In this document: positions 47,096 through 57,645 of the stretch, one piece after another
Layout: each line of letters starts with the position of its first letter
Position numbering within the stretch: the stretch's first letter is position 1
DNA from: UBA5069 sp963773745
GTDB lineage: Bacteria; Chloroflexota; Anaerolineae; Caldilineales; Caldilineaceae
Assembly: GCA_963773745.1 (NCBI GenBank)
Contig: CAVZCL010000001.1
Location: 620,001-684,000, forward strand
Reading direction: 5' to 3'
Length of the DNA stretch: 64,000 nucleotides
The notes under the pieces: model-generated
What the model saw: the letters and a program-made list of their open reading frames with translations, nothing else
Told to the model about the DNA's origin: nothing
Databases searched by the model: none
Translations under genes and position numbers: made by a program

Positions 47096-48580
47096 ATGAC
47101 ATCAAATACAGAGTCGTCACCTGCCGCCCCGTCAGAACCGGGCGCTATGACGGGTGCGCCTGCTGAGGGCATTCCGCCAGCGGAACCGGCCGATACCTTC
47201 CCTTCACTGCCTGGTGGCGGTGTTACGTCCATGCCCGCGTGGTTCTATTCCATGCTGCCCAACAAGGTGGGCGTCGGCTCCACAATCAACCTGCCACCGA
47301 TCTTCCTGACGGAAGTTTTGGGGGGCAACGTGGCCACCGTGGGCATTGCCAGCGCGCTAACCAGCGCGGCCACAGTGCCTGCTGCCACACTCTGGGGCTG
47401 GCTCAGCGATCGCTACGGCACCCGCCGCAGCTACCTGATGATCGGCTACGTCGGCTTCGCGCTGCCCACCATCCTCATGGCCTTCACCACCAGCGTCTGG
47501 CAATACATTGTGCTGGCCGTCATTTTGGGTGCGTGGAGCGTGGCGGGCACGCCCGTTGCCAGCACACTCATTATGGACACGGTGCCGCGCAGCGACTGGG
47601 ACGAGACCTTTGGGCGCTTCAATGCCATTAGCGGCTGGGGAATTGTCTTTGGCCGGCTCGTGGGCCTCCTGTTGATTGCCTATGGCATCGGCTTCTTTGG
47701 CAATGTGCCCACCCAGCGCGGGCTCTGGATCCTCAGCGGAGCGCTCAGCCTGCTGAGCGTAATCTGGGCCTGGCGCGTGGTGCCGCAGCCGGGCATGCCC
47801 AAGCCACGCCGCGCCCATCCCCACAATCCCGAACTGATTCCGCTCGGCGGCTTTGCACCGCTTGTGCGCGCCCGCCAGAGTGTGGTTGGGCTGCGCAACC
47901 TACCGCCTGGCAGCACACGCCGGTTTGTTCGCCACACGCTGCCGCGCGTGCCGGGCGGCTTTGTGCGCAAGTTCAACGGGTCGCTGCGCAATCCGCTGAT
48001 TGCCTACTATTTTACTTCGTTTGTGATGTTTACCATGTCCGTCATGGCCTACACGCCCTTTGCCGTGTGGCAGCGGCAGGTGCTGGGCAACAGTGTGGCC
48101 ACGGTTTTCCTCGTCGGCATGGTCAACAGCGTGGCCTCAGCCTTGAGTTACCGCTGGGTGGGGCGGCTGATCAAACGCCACGGCAGCATGCGTGTGCAAA
48201 TGGTTACGAACAGCGCGCGCATCATCACCTTTGGCGGCTTCGCACTGATCGGCTGGATGGGCATTACGGGGACGCAGAGCCTTGTGCTGCTGCTGCTCCT
48301 CAACGCCATCAGCGGGCTGGGATGGGCCGGCATTGCCGTAGCGGGCAACACGACGGTGGCGCACCTTGCGCCGCAAGGCTCGGAAGGCGCCGCCGTGGGC
48401 ACCTACACCTCGTTTGTGAGCGTGGGCTCGATTCTGGGCGCGTTCATCAGCGGCTATCTGGTGCTGTTTACAAGCTTCGAGATTGTCTTTGCGCTTGGCG
48501 CGGCTGGCGTCGCGCTCACGGTCTGGTTCCTGCACCGGATTCGCAAGTCCGCTTCACCAGAGGCGCGCGCACATCTCTAA
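47096..48580 (+). CDS. Major facilitator superfamily transporter
   Basis: 494 residues from the ATG at 47096, transcribed away from the PLP enzyme. About twelve membrane segments in two halves, with the MFS loop signature GWLSDRYGTRRSYLM near residue 102 between helices 2 and 3. A ~60-residue cytoplasmic loop (HPHNPELIPL ... RFVRHTLPRVPGG) separates the halves. It begins with a Pro/Ala-rich 45-residue tail. Similar to sugar/sugar-alcohol or GPH-like MFS members; the substrate is unknown. A family B hairpin follows. Confidence 0.87.
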   Translation: MTSNTESSPAAPSEPGAMTGAPAEGIPPAEPADTFPSLPGGGVTSMPAWFYSMLPNKVGVGSTINLPPIFLTEVLGGNVATVGIASALTSAATVPAATLWGWLSDRYGTRRSYLMIGYVGFALPTILMAFTTSVWQYIVLAVILGAWSVAGTPVASTLIMDTVPRSDWDETFGRFNAISGWGIVFGRLVGLLLIAYGIGFFGNVPTQRGLWILSGALSLLSVIWAWRVVPQPGMPKPRRAHPHNPELIPLGGFAPLVRARQSVVGLRNLPPGSTRRFVRHTLPRVPGGFVRKFNGSLRNPLIAYYFTSFVMFTMSVMAYTPFAVWQRQVLGNSVATVFLVGMVNSVASALSYRWVGRLIKRHGSMRVQMVTNSARIITFGGFALIGWMGITGTQSLVLLLLLNAISGLGWAGIAVAGNTTVAHLAPQGSEGAAVGTYTSFVSVGSILGAFISGYLVLFTSFEIVFALGAAGVALTVWFLHRIRKSASPEARAHL

Positions 48581-48603
48581 ATCAGCCCCAGCGACAAAGC
48601 TGC

Positions 48604-48760
48604 AACTTCTCAACGCAAAGGCGCAAAGTTAGCAAAGGACGCAAAGGAAAAGCGAGAAGGCAAAAGAAATGACGGTTACCTGCTGCCGACCGTTTTGCTT
48701 TGACTTTCTCGCTTTTCCTTTGCGTCCTTTGCCAACTTTGCGCCTTTGCGTTGAGAAGTT
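48604..48760. repeat. Family B inverted repeat between convergent genes
   Basis: Arms 48604-48658 and 48706-48760 (55 bases) with one or two mismatches (AACTTCTCAACGCAAAGGCG and mirror; inner GGAAAAGCGAGAA). It separates the MFS gene (plus) from the MgtC gene (minus), as at 33.7 kb. Confidence 0.88.
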
Positions 48761-48777
48761 TTTGTCATGGTGTCACT

Positions 48778-50055
48778 TTAGAGGAACCAGGCGGCGGCGC
48801 CGGCCGCGACGATGATGAGCAGAACCGAAGGCAGAATCGGCTTGCGCAGCGCCTTTGCCCCGACGAAAACGACAATCCCCGCCTTGACCACCGTGTTGGA
48901 GAGCGCGGCCAGCGTAATTGCGTTGGCGGCCGTGTCCAGCGGAATGCCATCCGTGAGCGCCAGCTGCGCCATGGAGAGAGTGATGGCGTGCAGATCAACC
49001 GTGCCCGAGAGCAGGCTGGAGATGTAGATACCCGTGGTGCCGAAGTAGATTTCGGCCGTGCGCACGATGAGCAGCACTGCAGCATAGATGAGCCCAAACT
49101 TGAAGGCGGGCATCAGTTCAAAGGGATTGCTAAAATCGAGCCCCTCGGCCCGAATCGAGCCGCTGCGTTTGTAGAGAAAGTACGAGTAGAGAATGCCAAC
49201 AACGAGCCCCGCAAGCATGGGCGGCCAGAGCGGCCCCAGCAGCGGCCGGTTCACGGCCAGCACCTCTACCAGCACGCGTGCAAACATGACAGACCAGGCC
49301 AGGACGATACCCAGCGCCAGCGCGGGCACAATCTGCGCTGCCTGTTTGCTGCGCCCCGAGAAGCTGAGGGTGACAGCCGTGCTCGAGACAATGCCGCCAA
49401 GGATGCCCGTAAGGCCAATGCCGCGGCCCGCATCCAGCAGTTTCATGAGCACATAACCGGCGAACGAAATGGCCGAAATCAGCACCACCATCCACCAGAT
49501 GCTGTAGGGGTTCAGCACGTCGAAGGGGGGTGGCCCAAAGGAGCGGTTGGGCAGAATCGGCAGCACAATCAGGCTGATGACGGCGAATTTGATGATCGCG
49601 TAGATGTCTTCGTAGGTGATCTTTTCGGCCAACTCGTGCAGTTGCGGCTTGAAGGAGAGCAGAATGAGGATGGCCACACCCAGCGCCGCGGCCAACTCGA
49701 CGTACTGGTAGTAGCAGAGCGCGCCCACCAGCACCGTCAGCAACGCTGTCACCTCGGTCGTGATGCCAGGACCCGAGGAGGAGTACTTCAATTGGCCGCG
49801 ATAGGCAGCATAGAGCAGCGCCGCAACGCCGGCGACGGTTGTTACGAGAGGCAGTGTGGACGCCGTGTGGTTGGAGATGAGTGCGGCCGTGCAGCCCAGC
49901 AGCGCGAGCAGCGCGAAGGTGCGCACGCCGGCAAACATCTCGCTGCCTTTGCGCCGTTGGCGCTCGCGCTCAAAGCCCACGAGCATGCCAATGCCCAGGG
50001 CGACGGCAAAGCGATAGAAAAGCGCTGCATCGATGGAAAGTATTGAGTTGAACAT
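48778..50055 (-). CDS. MgtC/SapB plus DUF4010 membrane protein
   Basis: 425 residues from the ATG at 50055. The N-terminal third is MgtC/SapB-like: LGIGMLVGFERERQRRKGSEMFAGVRTFALLALLG. The rest is DUF4010: IKFAVISLIVLPILPN, GLTGILGGIVSSTAVTLSFSGRSK and TLAALSNTVVKAGIV, with about 11-12 membrane segments overall. MgtC homologues are linked to Mg2+ limitation and ATP synthase control; the DUF4010 fusion type is common in environmental bacteria and its role is unknown. Confidence 0.88.
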   Translation of the reverse strand: MFNSILSIDAALFYRFAVALGIGMLVGFERERQRRKGSEMFAGVRTFALLALLGCTAALISNHTASTLPLVTTVAGVAALLYAAYRGQLKYSSSGPGITTEVTALLTVLVGALCYYQYVELAAALGVAILILLSFKPQLHELAEKITYEDIYAIIKFAVISLIVLPILPNRSFGPPPFDVLNPYSIWWMVVLISAISFAGYVLMKLLDAGRGIGLTGILGGIVSSTAVTLSFSGRSKQAAQIVPALALGIVLAWSVMFARVLVEVLAVNRPLLGPLWPPMLAGLVVGILYSYFLYKRSGSIRAEGLDFSNPFELMPAFKFGLIYAAVLLIVRTAEIYFGTTGIYISSLLSGTVDLHAITLSMAQLALTDGIPLDTAANAITLAALSNTVVKAGIVVFVGAKALRKPILPSVLLIIVAAGAAAWFL

Positions 50056-50285
50056 AGTCAGGGAGCGCAACGCGCCGGTATGGCCGTTGCAACGCAATCA
50101 TACTCTGGTTTGGTTCCAGTGGGAAGTTGGGCGCGTGCGCTGGCAGGGCTCCTCGCCCATCTGCACATGCATAACACCCACGTTTCGACGCATGCGCGCC
50201 TCTCGGCTACAATAAACGCTTGTTCTGCGCAGAAATGCGCAGATGCATGAGAAGACACGGAAACAGGTACAGAGCGGAGTCAGTT

Positions 50286-52678
50286 GTGAGCAGCACACAG
50301 GATCGCCCCACCGAGAGTAGAGCAGCAAGCCAGCCGGCCGAATCGCAGGATTTCATGCGCGCGCTTGTGGCCGAAGACCAGCGCAGCGGCCGCTATGGCG
50401 GGCGCGTCGTCACCCGCTTCCCGCCCGAGCCCAATGGCTATCTGCACATTGGCCATGCCAAGTCGATCTGCCTGAACTTTGGCATTGCGCAGGAGTTTGG
50501 CGGCGTCTGCCATCTGCGCATGGATGACACCAACCCCGAAACCGAAGACATGGAGTTCGTCGCCACGATCCAGGAGACAATCCACTGGCTTGGCTTCGAC
50601 TGGGGCGAGCACCTTTACTATGCTTCAGACTATTCGCAGCAGCTCTACGACTTTGCCGAGCAGCTCATCCAGCTTGGGCGCGCCTATGTGGATGATCTGA
50701 GCGATCAGGAGATACGCGAATACCGCGGCACGGTGACGGAGCCCGGGCGCGAGAGCCCCTTCCGCAGCCGCTCTGTGGCAGAGAACCTCGACCTCTTCAG
50801 GCGCATGCGTGCGGGCGAATTCCCCGACGGCAGCAAGGTGCTGCGCGCCAAGGGCAACATGGCCAGCCCCAACATGAAGATGCGCGATCCGCTGCTCTAC
50901 CGCATCCGCCACGCCACCCACTACCGCACGGGTGACGACTGGTGCATCTACCCCTTCTATGACTTTGCGCACCCGCTCTCGGACCAGATTGAACACGTCA
51001 CCCACTCCATCTGCACGCTGGAGTTCGAGAATAACCGCGAAATTTATGATTGGCTGCTTGACAGCCTTGTGGAGGAGCCGCGCCCGCACCAGCATGAGTT
51101 TGCTCGCCTGAACCTCGACTATACGGTGATGAGCAAGCGCAAGCTGCTCCAGTTGGTGGAGGAGAAGCATGTGGCCGGGTGGGACGACCCGCGCCTTCCC
51201 ACCATTGCCGGCCTGCGCCGGCGCGGCGTCACGCCGTCGGCCATTCGCAGCTTTGCCGAGCGCATTGGCGTGGCCAAGTCCAACTCGCGGGTGGAGATGA
51301 GCCTGCTCGAATCGTGCATCCGCGACGACCTCAACCCCGTGGCCCCACGCGTTATGGCCGTGCTGCGGCCGCTCAAGCTGGTCATCGACAACTATCCCGC
51401 GGGTGAAACAGAGTGGCTGGATGCGGCTTACTTCCCGCATGACATCCCGCGCGAAGGGTCGCGCAAGGTGCCCTTTACGCGTGAGCTCTACATCGAGCGC
51501 GGCGACTTCATGGAGCAGCCGCCCAAAGGCTTCTACCGCCTTGCGCCCGGACGCGAGGTGCGGCTGCGCCACGCCTACATTGTGACCTGTACAGACGTTG
51601 TGAAGAACGAAGCCGGCGAGGTCATCGAAATCCATTGCACCTACGATCCCGAAACGCGCAGCGGTGCGCAGGGCGCGCACAAGAAGACGCAGACCGCCAT
51701 CCAGTGGGTGAGCGTGGCCCACGCCGTGCCCGCGACTGTGCGCCTCTACGACCGGCTGCTGCGCGTGGCCGACCCCGATGCCGAGGGCATTGCCTTTAAG
51801 GATGCGCTCAACCCCGACGCGCTGGTAGAGATTCGAGGCGCCGTGGGTGGAGCCGAGCGTTGTGGGCGATCCCGCCGACACGCGCTATCAGTTCGAGCGC
51901 ACCGGCTACTTCTGGCAGGACCCTGTGGAGAGCGCACCCGGCGCGCTCGATCTTCAACCGCATTGTGGGGCTGCGCGACTCGTGGGCGCGTGCCGCCGGC
52001 CAAGGATGGCGCGGAGGGCACAGGCCAGCCCACAGGCCAGCCCACAGCCCGGCCTGCAGCGCGCCCACGGCGCGCCGCGAGCCTCGTGCGGAGATGCCCA
52101 CTGCCGAGGGCACGCCGCGCATTCCCGAGCGTTCGCCCGAACTGGAGGCGCTGCGAGCGCAGTTCGCTGCCGAGTGGGGGCTGCCCGAAGAGGAGGCCGA
52201 GCTCATCACACGCGAGCAAGAGACGGCCGACTTCTTTGCCAATGCGCTGGCGGCCGACCCGGCCAACCCCAAGGCGCTGGCCACGTGGCTCAACCACGAT
52301 CTGCCGAGCGAGCTCAACGGACGGGCGCTGGCGGAATCGGCGCTGACGCCCGATGCACTGGCCGCACTTGTGCGCCTGGTGGACGAGGATATCATCTCCA
52401 CTGCGGGCGCACGCACGGTCTTCAGTGAACTGGTGGCAAACGGTGGCGACCCCGCGCAGATTGTTGAGGCGCGCGGCCTGCGCCAGGTGGACGACAGCAG
52501 CGCGCTGCTGCCGATTGTCGAGCGTGTGCTTGCCGCCAACGCCGACAAGGTTGCGCAATATCGCGCCGGCAAGACCGGCCTGCTGGGCTTCTTCACCGGC
52601 CAGGTCATGCGCGAAACCAAGGGCGCTGCCAACGCCGCCGTTGTGCAGGAGCTGCTCACTGAAGCACTCAACGGCTAA
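50286..52678 (+). CDS. glnS: Glutaminyl-tRNA synthetase with GatB/YqeY-type C-terminal tail (two frame changes)
   Basis: About 796 residues. Start GTG at 50286 with GGAG upstream. Class I core: PNGYLHIGHAKS (HIGH motif), DDTNPETEDMEF, IYPFYDFAHPLSDQIEHVTHS and the KMSKS-like VMSKRKL, followed by the anticodon-binding beta barrels. Frame changes near 51845 and 51945. After about residue 600 there is an extra helical domain (LITREQETADFFANAL, IISTAGARTVFSELV, GFFTGQVMRETKGAANAAVVQELL) matching the GatB tail/YqeY fold, as in Deinococcus GlnRS, where it aids tRNA-Gln binding. It charges tRNA-Gln directly. Next come gltX and a tRNA-Gln gene. Confidence 0.93.
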
Positions 52679-52686
52679 CCACATCT

Positions 52687-52779
52687 GTACACAGATTTCA
52701 CAGAAACAGACAGATAAGGACAGATAAAGCGGATATTCTTGTCGCTTGTGATCTGTTGGTTTCTGTGAAGTCTGTGTAC
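52687..52779. repeat. Family C inverted repeat between glnS and gltX
   Basis: GTACACAGATTTCACAGAAA on the left mirrors TTTCTGTGAAGTCTGTGTAC on the right, with partial pairing inside. It fills the glnS-gltX spacer, so the two genes may be separate transcripts or the hairpin may be read through. Confidence 0.82.
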
Positions 52780-52801
52780 TAGCCCTTTGTGAGAGGTCTA
52801 C

Positions 52802-54311
52802 ATGTCGAATCCAGCTCCCGCACGGGTGCGCTTTGCGCCCAGCCCGACCGGCTTTCTGCACCTGGGCGGCCTGCGCTCGGCGCTCTTCAACTGGCTCTAC
52901 GCCCGCCACACGGGCGGCACGTTTATCCTGCGTATTGAAGACACCGACCAGAAGCGCTTCAACCCCGACAGCCTGGCCAACCTCATGCGCAGCCTGCGCT
53001 GGCTCGGCCTGGACTGGGATGAAGGGCCCCGATGTCGGCGGCCCCTTTGGCCCCTATATTCAATCCGAGCGCAAGGCCATCTACCGCGAATATGTGGACA
53101 AGCTCATTGCTTCGGGCCACGCCTACCGCTGCTACACCACCGGCCCCGAGCTTGAAGCACTGCGCGCGGCGGGCAAGGAATACGACCGGCGCGATCGTTT
53201 TCTCAGCGATGACGCGCGCGCCGCACTCGAGGCGGAGGGGCACCCCACGTGGTGCGCCTTGCCGTGCCGCTGGAGGGCGCGACCACCTTTACCGACGTCA
53301 TCCGCGGCGCAATCACTGTGGAAAACAAGCGCGTGCCGGTGGACCCTGTGCTGCTGAAGGGCGGACGGGCTGCCCACCTATCACCTGGCGGTGGTGGTGG
53401 ATGACCACCTCATGCAGATTTCGCACGTGCTGCGCGGCGAGGAGTGGCTGCCCTCTGCGCCCATCCATCAGCTTGTCTATGATGCGCTGGGCTGGGAGAC
53501 GCCCGCCTTTGTCCACCTGCCTGTGATTCTGGACCCATCGGGCAAGGGCAAGATGAGCAAGCGCAAGCCGGTTGTGGACGGCAAGGAGTACCCCGTCTTC
53601 GTTGAGGATTTTATGCAGGATGGCTACCTGCCCGAGGCGATGTTCAACTTCCTGGCCAACATTGGCTGGAACTTTGACGCCGAGCAGGAGATCTTCACGC
53701 GCGATGAAGCCATTGCCCGCTTTGAACTGCCGACATCAACCCCGCTGCCGGCGCTGTTCCCTATGCGAAGCTGGACTGGATCAACGGCATGTACATTCGT
53801 GCGCTTGCGCCCGCCGAACTGCAGGCGCAGCTGGCACCCTTTCTGGCGCAGCAGGTGGGCATGGACGCCGACGCGCTGGCGCACGACGAGCGGCTTGCGC
53901 TGCTCGTGCCCATTATCCAGGAGCGCATCAAGACGCTGGCCGAGGCCGCGCCCCATGGTCGACTGGGCCTTTGTGGATGCCGACGCCATCACCTATCCCG
54001 ACCCCAATGCCTTCGTTGCCAAGAAGATGACGGCGGCGCAGACGCTTGAGATTTTGCGTGCGGGTGAAACGACGCTGCGGCTGGTGGAGCCCTTCGAGGC
54101 GCCCACAATCGAGGCTGCCTTCCGCGCCCTGGCCGAGGCCGCCGGCGTCAAGCTCGGCGCCTACTTCCAGCCCTTCCGCGTCGCCATTACGGGCAAGGCG
54201 GTCTCCCCGCCCCTCTTCGAGAGCATGCATGTGCTGGGGCGCGCCGAGGTGCTGGCGCGGGTGAGGAACGGGATTGCGGCGTTGGAAAGAACGGAGACAG
54301 TTGAAGATTGA
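52802..54311 (+). CDS. gltX: Glutamyl-tRNA synthetase (five frame changes)
   Basis: About 500 residues after joining frames near 53027, 53250, 53360, 53757 and 53953. Each break is a single-base gain or loss, mostly in G/C runs (for example GGGCCCC where GGGCCC restores frame). Motifs: VRFAPSPTGFLHLGGLRSALFN (HIGH), ILRIEDTDQKR, VVDDHLMQISHVLRGEEWL, GKGKMSKR (KMSKS) and, at the end, VDWAFVDA and PPLFESMHVLGRAEVLAR. It charges tRNA-Glu. With GlnRS present, it need not be non-discriminating. Such density of errors in an essential gene indicates assembly problems, not gene death. Confidence 0.9.
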
Positions 54312-54347
54312 TGATTGATGCCAGGCAATCCGCGATAACCAACGAAA

Positions 54348-54449
54348 CGGCAGTACACAGATTTCACAGGAACAGCACAAACGAAGGCAGATTTACAGGA
54401 GAAGAAATCGGCTGTTATCTTTTCGATCTGTGAAATCTGTGTACTGCCG
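54348..54449. repeat. Family C inverted repeat after gltX
   Basis: CGGCAGTACACAGATTTCAC mirrors the right end (GTGAAATCTGTGTACTGCCG), with weaker pairing inside (AACAGC against GCTGTT). It lies between gltX and tRNA-Gln; the rest of the 300-base spacer carries only the tRNA promoter. Confidence 0.82.
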
Positions 54450-54566
54450 ATTCGCTGCCTGCCGCGGGCCACTTAGGCGTCGTCCTGCGCGCAGGCCTGC
54501 GCAATGCTCAATCGTCAATTTTCGATTGTCGCGCGTCTGTTTCTCAAGTACTTTGGGTGCCCGAAT

Positions 54567-54595
54567 TTGCACCCGAGCGCAAGCGACGGTAAAAT
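54567..54595 (+). promoter_or_regulatory. tRNA-Gln promoter
   Basis: -35 TTGCAC (54567-54572), spacer of 17 bases, -10 TAAAAT (54590-54595). The tRNA starts 18 bases after the -10 box, consistent with a short 5' leader. Confidence 0.7.
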
Positions 54596-54613
54596 AGCTC
54601 TTGTTGAGGCTGA

Positions 54614-54688
<75 letters not shown>

Positions 54689-54698
54689 TAGATGAAAG

Positions 54699-54727
54699 AG
54701 CCGCCGGCCCCAAATGGGCCGGCGGCT
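54699..54727 (+). terminator. Terminator after tRNA-Gln
   Basis: AGCCGCCGGCCC and GGGCCGGCGGCT form a stem around CAAAT, followed by TTATTTG. It begins 10 bases after the CCA end. Confidence 0.85.
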
Positions 54728-54771
54728 TATTTGTGGCGGTTTAGAATCGCCTGCAACCGATATCAGGGTCG

Positions 54772-56610
54772 TTACTCGGACCCGTTCGACTCATCGTCTA
54801 TGTCCTCGACAAACACCTCTGTAGATAAAACCACGCCTACTACCGGTTTCCCCATTGCCTTTTCGATTCTACGCAGGAGTTCTGCTTCACGCATTCGGAA
54901 GAACTCGTCAAAATCATCCAATCGAGCGGCGAGAGGGAAGACATTATGCGATTCAAGTATCTCATCCATTCTTTGTTCTGGCATTCCCGCCTGCTGCTGC
55001 AACAGTGACAAATATGAACTCGGTGCCTTATTACCTATGGTGCGATTCGTCTTGGCAGAGAGCGGAGTCTTGTTCACAATAGAATCATAATACTTAGGCT
55101 CAAGGCCCCGACGTATACACCAATCCTTTGGGAAGATGTGATGTATGTCAATTCTTTCCTCAAAGTAAAGTTGGGATTCAATTGGATCGCCGGTACGAAA
55201 ATCCAAGGCACCGTCACGCAAGAGGAGCGCATGGATTCCTTTATAAGCTGCGCTGTTGCGGGTGCGCAACGTAAACAGTCTAGAAGGAAAGAAGTTCGCG
55301 TCGCGGACGGTTGATGGTTCAGAACCCTCATTGATCCAAGCGATGACTTCTGGTAAATCACGCGGCAAACCGGCTCTCGACGGAGCTCCCATACAAATTC
55401 GCCAAACACGCCGCACCAGAACCACTGGAGTAGCTTCAAGCGGATGCCATCACGTTCGCATCGCTCACCTAGCATTGCCATTACCGCCGCCAATGGCACC
55501 AACTGGGTGCTGTATGGCAAATCGCGCGGTCGAAGAGCTTCTGGCTCCGCAGCAATTTCGCGGAGCGAATGAAGCCTTCCGTGGCTGCGCTAACCCACCG
55601 CTGATACTCTGCAAGTGTTAGGCCAAGGATTTCTTTTCGCTTGCAACCTATGCCGGGGGCGTTTTCTGGCTGAACTCCATCCGCAATTTTGGTGAGGCGC
55701 CGTTCGGTTGTAGCTAGCAGCGCAATAGACTGAAGCAGTTCACCGGTTTGAACATTTTTGAGCACGCCATAAGCACTCAGTTGCGCATGGCGAGTTTTCC
55801 AGTCATCTCGCAAATTGAAGTCGTCGGCAGCATACGTAGCTGTCATCAATTCAAAAACCGTCAATAGAACTCCCCCGGTATTTACTTTTTCGAAGACTTG
55901 GCAGACTGCATCTTTAGGTGTCGGCCTGCGCAACAGAATTAGCGGCATTTGGTACTGCTCAAACCGCTTAATCACTAAGTCTTCAAATCGGTCGAACAAC
56001 TCCGACTTGGCGCTGTCGTGCTTCCAGAATCGGCTAAAACCGCGTCGCCACTCTGCTCGAACTGAAATACTTGATTCAAAGGAAAGAGACCGGTTTCATA
56101 TTCTCGTTCTGGTGTCGAATAGTCCACGACTATCTCATTGCGGAAGTTGCGCACCAATTTATCGTCAGGGATCGATACGATGGCATCATATTCGCTGTCG
56201 ACTATTTGGCGTTGAGCGCCTTGGCCATGTCGATGTAGTACAAACGTCTTGATTTTCTTGCGTGAAATCTTGCGTCTCAACTGGTCTATCATATAGTGGT
56301 GCTAGATAGAGAGCAGTGAGCCGCTGCTGCCCATCGAGGGACATCGTAAATCGGTCCGGAAATACACCGGCTGCAACGACTCCTTCCACCAGACGGGGCT
56401 TGAATTTCACTTCCTCACCCCCAGCCTCTAACATCATCACCGTGCCCACGGGATATGCGAGTGAAAGACTGGCGAGTAGACTACGTATGTGGTCATCATC
56501 CCATACCCATCCTGCTGGAAGTCAGGGCAACTGTGTTTTGCTTTGGCAATGCTGCGCAGCATATCAAGCAATGATTCTTTGGTACTATCGAAGGTTGTAA
56601 TTGCATTCAT
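54772..56610 (-). pseudogene. Broken DUF262/DUF1524 (GmrSD-like) protein gene
   Basis: Five frames must be joined (breaks near 56508, 56290, 56030, 55500 and 55395) to read one protein of about 610 residues. The DUF262 part: WVWDDDHIRSLLASL, YPVGTVMMLEAGGEEV, FTMSLDGQQRLTALYLA (the DGQQR nucleotide-binding motif) and LFDRFEDLVIKRFEQYQMPLI with VFEKVNTGGVLLTVFELMTA. The C-terminal DUF1524 part has the His motif IHHIFPKDW and a conserved NKTPLS. The GmrSD family cleaves modified phage DNA. GC is clearly lower than in neighbours. The breaks resemble the assembly-type indels elsewhere, so the gene may be intact in the cell. Confidence 0.8.
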
Positions 56611-56727
56611 GAGTTCAGCCCTTATCGTTGCTAACTGATTCAGCCCAACGTATTTGGGTCAGAAGTCAGCCAGTGAAGATTCCTTGCAATTGTAGTGTTG
56701 GCCATGGTTTCAGGAAAGAAAGCGCTG

Positions 56728-57135
56728 CTAGCGGAAGAACTCGACGCGGCAGAGGCCACTGGCCGCCAACGGTCCAAACTCCTTGTGGTCCGCCGTGAGG
56801 ATGGTTCCTTCCATGCGCATGGCCAGCGCGGCAGCAAAGCAATCGGCCAGCGCAATACCGCCGCGGGCCTTCAGGTCGCCAACCTGGATGAGAAAATCCG
56901 GTCCCATGGCCACATCGATTTCAACTACACGGCGCGCGTAATCAAGCAACTGCAACGCTCTATCACGACCCACTGCGCGCGCACAATCATAGTAGACCTC
57001 GCACAGATTGATCGCATGAATATAGGGCCTTTTTCCTTCAATCGCGGGCGCAACTGCGTCTGCCCCCGGCTCGTCGCGCAGATATGCGATCAACGCACAC
57101 GAATCAAGAATGAATGGCCCAGCCGGACTCCTCAC
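56728..57135 (-). CDS. PIN-domain toxin (VapC-like)
   Basis: About 136 residues. The GTG start at 57135 has AGGAG about 7 bases upstream and lies 32 bases inside the end of the regulator gene, so the pair is translationally coupled. PIN acidic residues: FILDSCALIAYL (Asp), AINLCEVYYD (Glu), ALADCFAAALA (Asp) and ILTADHKEF (Asp). PIN toxins cleave RNA, often initiator tRNA or rRNA. The toxin would be held in check by the adjacent XRE protein. Confidence 0.85.
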   Translation of the reverse strand: MRSPAGPFILDSCALIAYLRDEPGADAVAPAIEGKRPYIHAINLCEVYYDCARAVGRDRALQLLDYARRVVEIDVAMGPDFLIQVGDLKARGGIALADCFAAALAMRMEGTILTADHKEFGPLAASGLCRVEFFR

Positions 57136-57628
57136 GCTCCATCTCCTCGTGTTTGCGCCGCATGATTTCATCAGTCGAAGATAGTATGTCTCGGTATTTG
57201 CCCCGCAGCGAGCGCACGAAGGCAATTCGCTCTTCTTCCGACGCGAATGGTTGAGCAGGCTCCCATGTCGAGGCCGTGGCGATGTCGGCCACTCCTGGCG
57301 TGCTTGCGGTTGCGAATGGCTCCTCGCCAGCTAGCATCGCCTCATATTCTGCAGCACGCTCGCGCAAGGCGGCAGTCATGCCTTCATTTGTCGATGTCTC
57401 TGCCACAAGGGTTCCTGCCTCTTCTGGCTGCAAAACTTGGTTCACACTCAGTCCAAGCGCCGCCGCCAACTCGCCCAGCCGCGCCATGCTCATGGCGGAT
57501 TGGCCGGAGAGAACACGCGAGACATACTGGCGCGACCAGCCACAGCGCCGCGCAAAGGCCGCCTGCGTGCCGTAGAGTTCCTCAATGCGCCGCCGCAACA
57601 GCGGCAGGTTCAGTGTGATAGTGCTCAT
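57104..57628 (-). CDS. XRE-family regulator, probable antitoxin of the PIN toxin
   Basis: 174 residues. The HTH near residues 10-60 reads LLRRRIEELYGTQAAFARRCGWSRQYVSRVLSGQSAMSMARLGELAAALGLSVNQ. An acidic, probably flexible region follows (residues 65-130), then a helical C-terminus (IAFVRSLRGKYRDILSSTDEIMRRKHEEMEREESG), which could bind the PIN toxin. Start ATG at 57628 with GGAGGTG upstream. A clear promoter and a palindrome lie just before it. The C-terminus overlaps the toxin start. Confidence 0.87.
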   Translation of the reverse strand: MSTITLNLPLLRRRIEELYGTQAAFARRCGWSRQYVSRVLSGQSAMSMARLGELAAALGLSVNQVLQPEEAGTLVAETSTNEGMTAALRERAAEYEAMLAGEEPFATASTPGVADIATASTWEPAQPFASEEERIAFVRSLRGKYRDILSSTDEIMRRKHEEMEREESGWAIHS

Positions 57629-57645
57629 GGTTCACCTCCGCACGT

